A stretch of 64,000 bases of DNA from Acidimicrobiales bacterium (GCA_035630295.1 DASQKY010000005.1:1-64000), one strand, 5' to 3'; shown: positions 50,823 to 59,676, numbered from the stretch's first letter. Numbers and translations are program-made. Notes: a model not told the origin generated them from the letters alone.

Positions 50823-51626
50823 TCACTCGCCGGTGAAGACGGGGGGGCGCTTCTCGGCGAAGGCCCGGGGGCCCTCCTTGGCGTCCTTGGTCTGGAAGAT
50901 GATGGGCTCGCCGATGGTCAGCTCGTGGGCCAGCCCGTCGGCCTCGCTCATGGCTGCCGTCTCCCGCATGGAGCGCAGGACCGCCTTGACGGCCAGGGGC
51001 CCGTTGGCCGCGACCATGTCGGCCAGCTCCCGGGCCCTGGCCAGGGCCTGGCCGTCGGGGACGACGTGGCCGACCAGGCCGATCGCCTTGGCCTCGGCCG
51101 CGCTGACGAGCCGGCCGGTGAGAAGGAGGTCGGCGGCGTCGGTGTAGGGGATCTGCCGCTGCAGGCGCACCGTCGAGCCGCCCAGGGGGAACAGGCCCCG
51201 GCGCACCTCGGCCACCCCGAGCTGGGCGCCCTCCCCCGCCACCCGGATCTCGGTGGCTTGGAGGATCTCCATGCCCCCAGCCACGCACCAGCCCTCGACC
51301 GCGGCCACGATGGGCTTGGAGGGGCGTGAGTGGCGGAGCAGGGCCCGCCAGTGCATGTCCGGGTCCTCGGCCCAGCGGGCCTGGACCTCCTCGCTCATGC
51401 CGGTGGCCAGGGCTTTGAGGTCCATGCCGGAGCAGAAGCACCCGTCGGCCCCGGTGAGGATGCCGACCCGGAGCGCCGGGTCCTCGTCCAGCTGCTTCCA
51501 GGCGTCGGCGGCCCGGATGAGCATGTCGGGGCTGAAGGCGTTGCGGGCCTCGGGCCGGTTCAGGGTCACGGTCATCACCGGCCCGTCCACGTCGACGAGC
51601 AGGTCGGGCGAGGCGTCGTCACTCAT
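50823..51626 (-). CDS. echA19: Enoyl-CoA hydratase, EchA19-like
   Basis: This 267-residue crotonase matches EchA19 (Rv3516), the KstR-regulated hydratase of sterol side-chain beta-oxidation, as I recall it. Shared runs are CSGMDLKA, EILQATEIRVAGEGAQ, the active-site region RRGLFPLGGSTVRLQRQIPY, VVPDGQALARARELAD, ANGPLAVKAVLRSMRET and DAKEGPRAFAEKRPPVF. The Glu before the RRGLFPLGG stretch is the likely general base. ATG 51626 has a TAGGCT -10 six bases upstream, and operator 6 lies over the -35. Confidence 0.9.
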   Translation of the reverse strand: MSDDASPDLLVDVDGPVMTVTLNRPEARNAFSPDMLIRAADAWKQLDEDPALRVGILTGADGCFCSGMDLKALATGMSEEVQARWAEDPDMHWRALLRHSRPSKPIVAAVEGWCVAGGMEILQATEIRVAGEGAQLGVAEVRRGLFPLGGSTVRLQRQIPYTDAADLLLTGRLVSAAEAKAIGLVGHVVPDGQALARARELADMVAANGPLAVKAVLRSMRETAAMSEADGLAHELTIGEPIIFQTKDAKEGPRAFAEKRPPVFTGE

Positions 51627-51632
51627 GGGCCG

Positions 51633-51638
51633 AGCCTA
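51633..51638 (-). promoter_or_regulatory. -10 box TAGGCT of the EchA19-like gene
   Basis: It ends six bases before ATG 51626, with no ribosome site. Confidence 0.5.
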
Positions 51639-51648
51639 GGCCCGCAGC

Positions 51649-51662
51649 TAGAACACGTTTCA
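51649..51662. promoter_or_regulatory. KstR-type operator 6 (TAGAACACGTTTCA)
   Basis: All fixed bases of TNNAACNNGTTNNA match. It begins ten bases upstream of the hydratase -10 and ends before the stop of the membrane-protein gene. Confidence 0.75.
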
Positions 51663-51680
51663 CTTTCTGGCGCCCCCCGG

Positions 51681-52187
51681 TCAGCTCTCCAGGGGCTCGG
51701 CCCGGAGGGGCTCGGTGTGGCGGCGAGGGGCGGGGCCGGCGCCGTCGGTCCCGGCGGCACCGGCCACGGGCGGGGGCACGGAGGACGATGAGGACGGCGA
51801 CGCTGCGCCGTTGGTGAGGGCGGACTCGATGCGGCCCAGGGCCTCGATGGTGCGGTCGGTCTGGACCTGGTGCTCGTAGACGATGCGGGCCAGCCAGTAG
51901 CGGAACAGGCGGGCCAGGGAGAACCGGGTGATGAGGGCCGCACCGACCACGACGAGGCCCAGGCCGCCGGCGCCCCCGGAGATGGCGTAGGGGATCTGGA
52001 CCGCGGGGTCGGTGGTGCCCGAGGCTCCGAACCACCCGGCCCCCACCAGGACCAGGCCGAGGACCACCAGGACGGCGCCGGCCCGCAGGAGCAGGGCCTC
52101 CCGGTCGGCGTTGGGCTCGGGGACGTGCACCTCCTGGACCCGGGCGGCGAAGCCGTCGGCGGCGTCAGTGGTCGGGGGGTCGGTCAT
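51681..52187 (-). CDS. Membrane protein of unknown function in the ABC transporter operon
   Basis: This 168-residue protein has two hydrophobic helices (about residues 34-54 and 69-91), then a helical region (LFRYWLARIVYEHQVQTDRT, ALGRIESALTNG) and a disordered Ser/Pro-rich tail. No family is recognised. ATG 52187 overlaps the LivF-type stop (ATGA), so it is co-translated with the ABC transporter genes and may be an accessory membrane subunit. Its tail is disordered and shows no recognisable motif. A role specific to this transporter is inference. Confidence 0.7.
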   Translation of the reverse strand: MTDPPTTDAADGFAARVQEVHVPEPNADREALLLRAGAVLVVLGLVLVGAGWFGASGTTDPAVQIPYAISGGAGGLGLVVVGAALITRFSLARLFRYWLARIVYEHQVQTDRTIEALGRIESALTNGAASPSSSSSVPPPVAGAAGTDGAGPAPRRHTEPLRAEPLES

Positions 52188-52894
52188 GAGGACGCTCCCA
52201 GGTAGGCATCGGACAGCTCGGACTCGATCTCGGACGGTGACCCCACCGAGGTGATCCGGCCGTGGGACATGATGGCGGCCACGTCGGCCACGCTCAGGAC
52301 GGTGCGGGCGAACTGCTCCACCACCAGCACCGACACGCCGTGGCGGGTGATGCGCCGCACCTGCCGGTAGAGCTCGTCCACCACCATGGGGGCCAGGCCC
52401 ATGGACAGCTCGTCGAGGAGCAGCACCGCCGGGTCGGTGACCAGGGCCCGGGCCAGGGAGAGCATCTGCTGCTCGCCGCCGGAGAGGGTGCCGGCCACCT
52501 GGTCGCGCCGGGCGCCGAGCTTGGGGAAGAGGTCGTAGGTCCGCTCCTCCACCTCGGCCAGGGCCACGCCCCGGTAGGTGGCCATGCGCAGGTTCTCGCG
52601 GACGGTGAGCGACCGGAACACGCCCCGGCCCTCGGGCACGGTGCACAGGCCGGCCCCGGCCAGGCTGGCGGCCGAGGCGCCGGTGACGGTGCGCCCGGCC
52701 ACCACGACCTCGCCGGCGGTGGGGGCCATCTGGCCGCTGGCCACGGCCAGGGTGGTGGTCTTGCCGGCGCCGTTGGGGCCCAGCAGGGCCACCACCGCCC
52801 CCCGGGGGACGACCAGGTCGACCCCGTGGAGGACCTCGATCTTGCCGTAGGCGGCGGTGATGCCCCGCAGCTCCAGCACGGGCGGCGCGGTCAC
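52184..52894 (-). CDS. livF: Branched-chain-type ABC transporter ATPase, LivF-like
   Basis: The 236-residue ATPase has Walker [11 protein letters not shown] near residues 37-46, the signature LSGGEQQMLSLARAL near 137-151 and Walker B AVLLLDELSMGLAP. LivF-type features are a product of about 235 residues and an EGRGVF segment after the Q-loop. GTG 52894 overlaps the LivG-like stop by four bases (GTGA). It works with the LivG-like ATPase, the fused permease and the lipoprotein encoded upstream. It couples ATP use to import, of a substrate not proven here. Confidence 0.93.
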   Translation of the reverse strand: MTAPPVLELRGITAAYGKIEVLHGVDLVVPRGAVVALLGPNGAGKTTTLAVASGQMAPTAGEVVVAGRTVTGASAASLAGAGLCTVPEGRGVFRSLTVRENLRMATYRGVALAEVEERTYDLFPKLGARRDQVAGTLSGGEQQMLSLARALVTDPAVLLLDELSMGLAPMVVDELYRQVRRITRHGVSVLVVEQFARTVLSVADVAAIMSHGRITSVGSPSEIESELSDAYLGASS

Positions 52895-53676
52895 GGCACC
52901 TCCCCCACGGGCGCCGCCCCCAGGTAGGCGTCGACCACTCGCCGGTCGGCCTGGACCTCTGCCGGGGTGCCGTGGGCCAGCACCCGACCCAGGTCCAGCA
53001 CGTAGACGGTGGCGGCCAGGCGCATCACCAGGGGCACGTCGTGCTCGACCAGGAGGACGGCGAGGCCCCGGCCGGCCAGCTCCTCCAGCAGGGTGGCGAA
53101 GCGCTCGGTCTCGGTCTCGTCGAGGCCGGAGGCCGGTTCGTCGAGGAGCAGGAGACGGGGCCGGGTGCCCAGGGCCCGGGCCAGCTCGACCAGGCGGGCC
53201 AGCCCGGTGGGCAGCTCCTCGGCCCGGGTGGCGGCCACCTCGGCCAGACCCAGGTGCTCGAGCAGGAGGGCGGCCTCGTCCACCGCCGAGAGCCCGGCGG
53301 GATCCCCGTCGACGGCCACGGCCGGGGCTCGGCCGGCGCCCCCCTGGCGGCGGCACAGCTCGCAGGCCAGCAGGACGTTCTCGGCCACCGACAGGGAGCC
53401 GAACAGCTCCAGGCGCTGGAACGTACGGCCCATGCCCAGCCGGGCCCGGCGGTGGGCGGAGAGGCCGCTGATGTCGGTGCCGTCCCACAGGACCAGCCCG
53501 GCGCTGGGGCGTTGGAGGCCGGTGACCACGTTGAAGGCCGTGGTCTTGCCGGCCCCGTTGGGCCCGATGAGCCCGGTGACCTCCCCGGGCGGGACGCTGA
53601 GGCTGGTGTCGGCGACGGCGACGTTGCCGCCGAAGCGCACCGTCACCGAGCGCAGCTCCAGCAGGGGGCTGCTCAC
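52891..53676 (-). CDS. livG: Branched-chain-type ABC transporter ATPase, LivG-like
   Basis: This 261-residue ATPase has Walker [13 protein letters not shown] near residues 40-51, and RTFQRLELFGSLSVAENVLL, the LivG-type stretch following the Q-loop. The signature is degenerate: LPTGLARLVELARAL in place of LSGGQ. Walker B is RLLLLDEPASGLD. LivG-type ATPases of actinobacteria often have such a degenerate signature, so function need not be lost. GTG 53676 overlaps the permease stop (GTGA), and its own stop overlaps LivF. Confidence 0.9.
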   Translation of the reverse strand: MSSPLLELRSVTVRFGGNVAVADTSLSVPPGEVTGLIGPNGAGKTTAFNVVTGLQRPSAGLVLWDGTDISGLSAHRRARLGMGRTFQRLELFGSLSVAENVLLACELCRRQGGAGRAPAVAVDGDPAGLSAVDEAALLLEHLGLAEVAATRAEELPTGLARLVELARALGTRPRLLLLDEPASGLDETETERFATLLEELAGRGLAVLLVEHDVPLVMRLAATVYVLDLGRVLAHGTPAEVQADRRVVDAYLGAAPVGEVP

Positions 53677-55742
53677 CGCCGCCCCCAGCTCAGGCCGAGC
53701 ACGTGGTCGAGGTGGGCGGCGTCGGCGGCGGTGACGGGCCCGGCGGCCACCATGGCCTCGGGCCCCCGGGGCCGGGCCGGGCCCGATCCGTCGGCCGATC
53801 CGTCCACCGCTTCGTCGGTCGCCCGGCGGCGGCCGTCGCGGACCCGGGCGAGGGCCTCGACCACCTCGGCGGTGCCGTCGGCGGCCTGGCGCACGGCCCC
53901 CTCCGGGGTGCGGGCCAGGCCGATGCCGGCCAGCCCAGGGGCCAGGTTCATGACGTGCTTCAACCACGACACCTTGGCCCCGAGCAGGGGCATGCCCACG
54001 AACAGCACCGCCCCGAACAGGGCGCCGGCCACCGACGTGACGCCCCCGATGACCGCCACCAGGACGAGGGGCAGGCCTCCGAGGGCCCCGCCCTCCAGGA
54101 GGGCGTAGTCGGAGCGACCCACGTTGCTGGAGCTCCACATGGCCAGCAGCCCGCCGCCCAGGCCGGCGATGGCCGAGGCCAGGGCGAAGACCTGGAGCTT
54201 GGTGGCGGTGAGGTCCAGGCCCAGGGTGGCGCAGGCCGCCGGGGAGTCCTTCATGGCCGCCAGGCGGCGGCCGAAGGGGCCGTTGCGGATGAGCGTGAGC
54301 CCCAGGGCGACCAGGGCGAAGGCCACGGCCAGGGCCACGAAGAAGGCGGTGTCGCTGCCCAGGCCGGGCAGCCGGCGGGCGTCGGCCCGGTCGGTGGCGA
54401 AGGGGGCGAAGGCCGCGATGACGGTGTCGTTGCCGTAGACCACGGTCTCCATCAGCAGGGCGAAGGCCATGGTGGTGAGGGCCAGGTACAGGCTGCGCAT
54501 GCGCAGGGCGGGCAGGGCCACCAGGGCGCCGACGGCGGCGCACACCACCACGCCCAGGATCAGCCCCCCCACCGGCCCCACCTTCCAGATGGCCACCGCG
54601 GCCAGGCCCGACAGGCCGAGCTGGGCCAGCGACACCTGGCCCGCCCAGCCGGTGAGCAGCACCAGGGACAGCATGACGATGCCCAGGGCCAGGCCCTTGC
54701 CCAGGTTCAACCGGGTGGTGACGGTGAACAGCTCGAGCTGGCCGATGGCCAGGCAGGCCACCACCAGGCCACCCATCCAGGTGGCCACGGTGCGCAGCGA
54801 CGGCCGCGGCACCCGGAACCCGAGGCTCTCGGAGCGCAGGGCGCTGCGGTCGTCCCGCAGCACGATCAGGACGACCAGCAGCATGAGCACCGGCACCGCC
54901 GAGGACAGCGTGCCCAGGGAGTCGCTGAACCCGCCGGCCCAGCCCCGCACCTCGGCCAGGGCCAGGAGCTGCTCGACCTCGGCCAGGATCAGGGCGCCGA
55001 GGAAGGTGAGGGGCAGGCTGCGCAACCGCCCGACCATGGCCGCGGCGTAGGCCTGGACCACCAGCAGGGTCAGGGCGATGGCGGTGAACTGGGACAGGCT
55101 GGGGGCGATGAGGATGCCGGCCAGGCCGGCCAGGGAGCAGCCCAGCATCCACGCCACCGATGAGACCCGGTCGGGCTCGGCCCCGTTGAGGGCGGTCAGC
55201 TCCCGGCTGTCGACCACGGCCCGCATGGCGGTGCCCAGCCGGGTGCCGAACAGCAGGGCCCGCAGCCCGAAGGCCACGGCCACGGCTACCGCCAGGGCCA
55301 GGGCCCGGTGGTAGGTGACGTTCACGTCGAAGAGCGAGAAGCTCTCCCCGGCGAAGAACTCGGGGATGCGCCGGCTGTCGTCCTGGGGCCAGACGATGCC
55401 GGCCCCCTGCACCAGGGCGAACAGGAGCCCGATGGTGGCCACGATGGTGGCGATGGTCGACGCCCCGGCCAGGCGGCGCATGAGAGCCCAGTCCAGGAGC
55501 AGGCCGATGGCGGGGGCCACGACGAGCAGGCACAGCACCAGGGCCAGGGGGACGGGCAGCCCCCACTGGCTCTCGGCGGTCATCTGCCAGTAGGCGAAGG
55601 CCACCACCATCCCGATGGCTCCGTGGGCGAAGTTGAAGACGCCGGAGGTGGTGTAGGTGACGACCAGGCCGCTGGCGGCGATGGCGTAGATGGCCGCCGA
55701 CTGCAGGGCGAAGATGACGAGGTACTGGAGGATCTCCTGCAT
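53673..55742 (-). CDS. Fused LivH-LivM permease of a branched-chain-type ABC transporter
   Basis: This 689-residue membrane protein joins two permeases that are usually separate. Residues 1-300 are LivH-like (TYTTSGVFNFAHGAIGMVVAF, ATIVATIGLLFALVQ, ADRV-like loop). Residues 330-610 are LivM-like (GWAGQVSLAQLGLSGLAAVA, MRSLYLALTTMAFALLMETV, GPFGRRLAAMKDSPAACATLG, the EAA-type loop). The last 80 residues are a non-membrane Ala/Gly/Asp-rich tail. Twelve or more helices are visible. Fusion of the two would give a single-chain translocation channel. It begins 12 bases after the binding-protein stop. Confidence 0.92.
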   Translation of the reverse strand: MQEILQYLVIFALQSAAIYAIAASGLVVTYTTSGVFNFAHGAIGMVVAFAYWQMTAESQWGLPVPLALVLCLLVVAPAIGLLLDWALMRRLAGASTIATIVATIGLLFALVQGAGIVWPQDDSRRIPEFFAGESFSLFDVNVTYHRALALAVAVAVAFGLRALLFGTRLGTAMRAVVDSRELTALNGAEPDRVSSVAWMLGCSLAGLAGILIAPSLSQFTAIALTLLVVQAYAAAMVGRLRSLPLTFLGALILAEVEQLLALAEVRGWAGGFSDSLGTLSSAVPVLMLLVVLIVLRDDRSALRSESLGFRVPRPSLRTVATWMGGLVVACLAIGQLELFTVTTRLNLGKGLALGIVMLSLVLLTGWAGQVSLAQLGLSGLAAVAIWKVGPVGGLILGVVVCAAVGALVALPALRMRSLYLALTTMAFALLMETVVYGNDTVIAAFAPFATDRADARRLPGLGSDTAFFVALAVAFALVALGLTLIRNGPFGRRLAAMKDSPAACATLGLDLTATKLQVFALASAIAGLGGGLLAMWSSSNVGRSDYALLEGGALGGLPLVLVAVIGGVTSVAGALFGAVLFVGMPLLGAKVSWLKHVMNLAPGLAGIGLARTPEGAVRQAADGTAEVVEALARVRDGRRRATDEAVDGSADGSGPARPRGPEAMVAAGPVTAADAAHLDHVLGLSWGRR

Positions 55743-55754
55743 CGCCCCCCGGTC

Positions 55755-57149
55755 CTACCCCTCGTAGGCCTGTTCCGACTCGACCACGCCGGCCGGGTCG
55801 CACTCGAAGCCCTCGTCGGGGAACTCGCGGGCGAACTCGCCGTCGGTGACCCGCAGGTAGAGGAAGCACTCGTTGTGGGTGCCGGCCCCCGGGTCGGTGG
55901 CCATCTGGAGCCCGCCGCCGTCCCACTCGTGGATGCCCTCCAGGGCGGCCACCAGGGACTCGCGGGTGACGTCGCCGCCCAGGGAGGCGGCGGCCGTGGC
56001 CCACAGGAACCCGGCGCTGAAGGCCTGCACGCCGAGGGTGCTGACCTTGTCGTCGCCGGCGCCCACCTCCTCCAGGTAGCGGCGGTAGAGGCCGAGCATC
56101 GGGGTGATGTCGGTCTCGGCGAAGGGCACCGTGTTGGTGAGCACGTAGGCGCCCTCGCTGACCGCCTCCTCGGCCACGGCCGGGTCGTAGTACTGCTGGC
56201 CCAGGTCGATGACCTCGAGCTCGACGCCCTGGGTCTCCATCTCGCGCATGAGGGAGAGCGTCTCGGACGAGGCGCTGACCGCGGTGAAGTACTCGATGCC
56301 CTCGGACTTCATCTGCGAGATCAGCGGCCCGAAGTTGGTCTCGCCGAAGGGCAGGGCCACGTCGACCAGGAACTCGAAGCCGGCCTCGGCCTCGCAGTTG
56401 TCGCGGATCTGCTCGCCCCGGACGCTGGCCGCCGGCAGGTCGGTGTAGACGATGGCCGCCTTCTTCACCGCCTCGGGGTAGAGCTCGGCCATGTACTGGC
56501 AGGGGCCCACGTTGAAGAAGTGGGAGCGGGTGCCGGGGATGGGCTGGAAGAAGTCCGCGGACTCGGACCGGGCCGAGGTGGCCGAGTAGGCGGCCACCTC
56601 GGGCAGGCCGCAGGCCTCCCGGGTCTCGATGCCGAGCTGGTCCTGCACCGAGCCGCTGCCGACCAGGGCGAACAGGTCGTCGTCGCAGGCCTGCTTGGTC
56701 ACATCGTCGGTGGCGGTGATCTGCGAGTCGTAGGTGACCAGCTCGATGGTCCGGCCGTTGATCCCGCCGGCGGCGTTGCAGAACTCCACGAACGCCTTGA
56801 CCGCCTCCTCGATCCCCACCGTGGGCAACGGCACCGTGGGGTTGGCCTTGTCGGAGATCACGCCGATGCGGATGGCGTCGGCGGTGACCCCGGGGGTGTC
56901 GGCCGGCGGCTCGCCCTCGGCCGCCTCCCCGGAGCACGGGTTCTCCAGGTCGCCGAGCATGGTCGACTCGGGCGTCGGCACGGCGCCCGAGGGGGCCGCC
57001 TCGCCGTCGGTGGTGAACGAGCCCAACCCCGGGCTCTCGGTCTCGGCGCCGTCGTCGGCGCGCGAGCCGCACCCGGCCGCGGCCACCAGGGCCAGCGCCA
57101 GGAAGATGTGACGGGCCCGGTGGCCCCTGCGGTCGGTCCTCCTGGTCAT
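55755..57149 (-). CDS. ABC transporter substrate-binding lipoprotein, LivJ type
   Basis: This 464-residue protein starts at ATG 57149 with a twin-arginine-like and hydrophobic leader and a lipobox (VAAAGC, Cys near residue 26), followed by an acidic linker. The mature part is a periplasmic-binding type I fold (IRIGVISDKANPTVPLPTVG, VTYDSQITATDDVTKQACDD, EYFTAVSASSETLSLM). The type I fold also binds aromatic or other acids, and ligand residues cannot be identified. A TAGTGT -10 and the CTGACG palindrome, rather than a KstR site, lie upstream, leaving a leader of about 90 bases with GAAGGGA before the start. Confidence 0.93.
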   Translation of the reverse strand: MTRRTDRRGHRARHIFLALALVAAAGCGSRADDGAETESPGLGSFTTDGEAAPSGAVPTPESTMLGDLENPCSGEAAEGEPPADTPGVTADAIRIGVISDKANPTVPLPTVGIEEAVKAFVEFCNAAGGINGRTIELVTYDSQITATDDVTKQACDDDLFALVGSGSVQDQLGIETREACGLPEVAAYSATSARSESADFFQPIPGTRSHFFNVGPCQYMAELYPEAVKKAAIVYTDLPAASVRGEQIRDNCEAEAGFEFLVDVALPFGETNFGPLISQMKSEGIEYFTAVSASSETLSLMREMETQGVELEVIDLGQQYYDPAVAEEAVSEGAYVLTNTVPFAETDITPMLGLYRRYLEEVGAGDDKVSTLGVQAFSAGFLWATAAASLGGDVTRESLVAALEGIHEWDGGGLQMATDPGAGTHNECFLYLRVTDGEFAREFPDEGFECDPAGVVESEQAYEG

Positions 57150-57246
57150 GAGGCGGTCCCTTCGGTCGTCGTGCGCGCTGGGCGGGTGGGGAGCGGGAGG
57201 TGGGCTCGTGGCATGTCGCCTCCGGTGGGCCGGGGTGCCCCTGGTC

Positions 57247-57252
57247 ACACTA
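57247..57252 (-). promoter_or_regulatory. -10 box TAGTGT of the ABC transporter operon
   Basis: It lies three bases downstream of the CTGACG palindrome on the minus strand. Transcription would begin near 57240, about 90 bases before ATG 57149. Confidence 0.5.
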
Positions 57253-57255
57253 CAT

Positions 57256-57270
57256 CTGACGGAGCGTCAG
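57256..57270. promoter_or_regulatory. Operator-like palindrome CTGACG-N3-CGTCAG (copy 2)
   Basis: It reads CTGACGCTCCGTCAG on the minus strand, one base from the copy at 17099-17113, and the arms extend to nine bases each (57253-57273). It sits three bases before the -10, the same spacing as copy 1. Confidence 0.6.
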
Positions 57271-57344
57271 ATGAGGAGGGCGGGCGGGAGGTTCGCCGCC
57301 GGGCCCGCCCGTCCTCCCCCGGCCCGGTCGGTGGCGACGCACGG

Positions 57345-58484
57345 TCAGGCCGCACCCACGATCCGTGCCCCGAGGGCGACGAGGTGGGGGTGGGCCGTGC
57401 CCAGGACGTGCTCGGCCGCCTTGGCCGCCCGGAAGAACCGGTGCAGCGGGTAGTCGGTGTCGACGCCGACGCCGCCGTGGACGTGCTGGGCGCCGTGGAC
57501 GACCCGCTGGGCGCCCTCGGTGGCCCACACCTTGGCCACGGCCAGGGCCTCCTCGGCCGGGAGCCCCTCGTCCAGCAGCCAGGCGGCGTGGGTGCTGGTG
57601 AGGCGGATGGCCTCGGTGTCGATGTAGGCGTCGGCCAGGCGGTGGGCCACGGCCTGGAAGGTGGCGATCTTGGCCCCGAACTGCTCCCGCTCGGAGGTGT
57701 AGGCGGCGGCGAGCCGCAGGGCCGCCGCGCACGTCCCGGCCTGGCGGGCGCAGATGCCCGCCGTGCCCAGGGCGGTGATGGTGGCCGTGACCTCGGCCCC
57801 GTCCCCCACCGCCCCCACCACGTCGGCCCCGGCGACCCGGGCACCGTCCAGGACCAGGGTGGACAGGGGCTCCAGGTCGGTGCCGACCTGGAGCTCCCTC
57901 TCCGTACCGGCTCCCGCGACCTCGACCACGAACACCGTGCTGGCCCCCTCGCCGGTGGCCGCCGGCACCAGGGCCCGAACGTTCACCCCGGCGCCGGCCA
58001 GGTGGGCGGCGGGGACCACGTGCTTGACCCCGCGCAGGACCCACCCGTCGCCGTCGAGCGTGGCCGTGGTGGCCGGCACCGCCGGGGGCAGGGGCGAGCC
58101 GTCCTCCACCAGCGCCGCGGTCAGCACCAGGGAGCCGTCGGCCACCCGGGGCAGGAGGGCCGCCCGCAGGGCCTCGGAGCCGTGGCGGGCCACCGGCAGG
58201 GCCCCCAGGGTGAGGGTGGCCCACAGGGGGACCGGCGCCGCGGTGCGGCCCACCTCCTGGCACAGCAGGGCCGCCTCCAGCACGCCGTAGCCCCCGCCCC
58301 CGTCGGCTTCGGGCAGGCACAGCCCCAGCAGGTCGGCCTGGGCCAGCCGGGCCCACAGGACGGGGTCGAAGCGGTGGCCCCCGGCCTCGGCCGCGGCCAG
58401 GGCCTCGGGGGTGGTGGCGTCGCCCAGGATGCGGGCCGCCAGCTCCACCAGCGCGGCCTGGTCGTCGGAGAGGGTCAGGTCCAC
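57345..58484 (-). CDS. fadE27: Acyl-CoA dehydrogenase, FadE27-like subunit
   Basis: The 379-residue protein corresponds to the smaller partner of FadE26-FadE27 (ChsE4-ChsE5), the KstR-regulated heteromeric dehydrogenase of the first sterol side-chain cycle. It begins VDLTLSDDQAALVELAARIL, keeps the divergent N-terminal half of FadE27, and has YTSEREQFG, FQAVAHRLADAYIDTEAIRL and HVHGGVGVDTDYPLHRFFRA near the end. These match Rv3505 as I recall it. GTG 58484 has GGAGAG seven bases upstream and begins 10 bases after the FadE26-like stop, so the two are co-translated and co-assembled. Confidence 0.85.
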   Translation of the reverse strand: MDLTLSDDQAALVELAARILGDATTPEALAAAEAGGHRFDPVLWARLAQADLLGLCLPEADGGGGYGVLEAALLCQEVGRTAAPVPLWATLTLGALPVARHGSEALRAALLPRVADGSLVLTAALVEDGSPLPPAVPATTATLDGDGWVLRGVKHVVPAAHLAGAGVNVRALVPAATGEGASTVFVVEVAGAGTERELQVGTDLEPLSTLVLDGARVAGADVVGAVGDGAEVTATITALGTAGICARQAGTCAAALRLAAAYTSEREQFGAKIATFQAVAHRLADAYIDTEAIRLTSTHAAWLLDEGLPAEEALAVAKVWATEGAQRVVHGAQHVHGGVGVDTDYPLHRFFRAAKAAEHVLGTAHPHLVALGARIVGAA

Positions 58485-58494
58485 GGCGTCTCTC

Positions 58495-59676
58495 CTACAT
58501 CCGGGGGGTGCGGGGCATGGACAGGCCGAACATGGCGATGAGGTCGCGCTGGATCTCGTTGGTGCCACCGCCGAAGGTGAGGATGAGCGTGCCCTGGTAG
58601 GCCCGCTCCAGGCGGCCGGCCAGCAGCGCCTCGGGGCTGTCCTGGCGCAGCGTCCCCCGGGCCCCCAGGACCTCCATGAGCAGCCGGTAGGCCTCGATGA
58701 AGAGCTCGGTGCCGAACACCTTGGTGGCGCTGGCGTCGGCGGGGTTGGGTGACTGCCCGGCCGAGTCCAGGGCGGCCACCTTCCAGTTGACCAGGCGCAG
58801 GAAGTCGAGCCCGACCCGGACCCGGGCCAGGTTGACCCGCACCCACTCCTGGTCGGCCACCGGTCGGCCCCCGGGCCCCGGGGTGCCCACGGCCCAGTCC
58901 ACCACCGCCTCGTAGACGGCTTCGACCATGCCCGGCGGCGCCAGGGAGACCCGCTCGTAGTTGAGCTGGTTGACGATCAGGTCCCAGCCCCGGTTGAGCC
59001 CGCCGATGACGGCGTCGTGGCCCACCCGCACGCCGTCGTAGAAGGTGTGGAACGTGCTGGCGTTCACCATGGTGGAGATCTTCGAGCACGAGAACCCGGG
59101 GTCGGTGGTGGGCACGGCGAAGATGGTGATGCCCCGGTGCTTGGCCGCGTCCGGGTCGGTGCGGGCGGCCAGCCAGACGTAGTCGGCGTAGTTGGCCAGC
59201 GACGTGTAGGTCTTCTGGCCGTCGATCACCCACTGGTCGCCGTCCCTCACCGCCCGGGTGGTGAGGCTGGCCAGGTCGGTGCCGGCGCCCGGCTCGGTGT
59301 AGCCGATGGAGAAGTGGAGCTCCCCGGCCAGGATGCGGGGCAGGAAGAAGGCGCGCTGCTCGTCGGTGCCGAACTCCATGATGGTGGGGCCCACGGTGTT
59401 GACCGAAAGGAACGGCACCGGGGCGCCGGAGCGCCACGCCTCGTTCATGAAGACGAACTGCTCGACCGGGCCGAAGCCCCGGCCCCCGAACTCGGTGGGC
59501 CAGCCCACGCCCAGCCACCCGTCGGCGCCCATGCGGCGCACGGCGGCCAGGCAGGCCGGGTGGCCGGTCTCGCCGGCGGTGGCGGCGGCGGCCACCTCCG
59601 GGGTCACGATCTCGGCGAAGTAGGCCCGCAGCTCCTTCTGCAGGGCGACCTGCTCCGGGGTGTAGGCGAGGTGCAC
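58495..59676 (-). CDS. fadE26: Acyl-CoA dehydrogenase, FadE26-like subunit
   Basis: This 393-residue protein matches FadE26 (Rv3504) over most of its length as I recall it. Shared runs are GWPTEFGGRGFGPVEQFVFM, APVPFLSVNTVGPTIM, FSIGYTEPGAGTDLASL, YADYVWLAARTDPDA, FGTELFIEAYRLLMEVLG, LRQDSPEALLAGRLER and LILTFGGGTNEIQRDLIAM. FAD and CoA binding residues appear intact. GTG 59676 is used, with GGAGAAGAG upstream. It forms the operator-7 operon with the FadE27-like gene. Confidence 0.9.
   Translation of the reverse strand: MHLAYTPEQVALQKELRAYFAEIVTPEVAAAATAGETGHPACLAAVRRMGADGWLGVGWPTEFGGRGFGPVEQFVFMNEAWRSGAPVPFLSVNTVGPTIMEFGTDEQRAFFLPRILAGELHFSIGYTEPGAGTDLASLTTRAVRDGDQWVIDGQKTYTSLANYADYVWLAARTDPDAAKHRGITIFAVPTTDPGFSCSKISTMVNASTFHTFYDGVRVGHDAVIGGLNRGWDLIVNQLNYERVSLAPPGMVEAVYEAVVDWAVGTPGPGGRPVADQEWVRVNLARVRVGLDFLRLVNWKVAALDSAGQSPNPADASATKVFGTELFIEAYRLLMEVLGARGTLRQDSPEALLAGRLERAYQGTLILTFGGGTNEIQRDLIAMFGLSMPRTPRM

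Noticed and set aside
51681-57149. The ABC operon considered as KstR-controlled
   Set aside because: Its promoter has the CTGACG palindrome and no TNNAACNNGTTNNA. Operator 6, at its far end, is placed for the EchA19-like gene.
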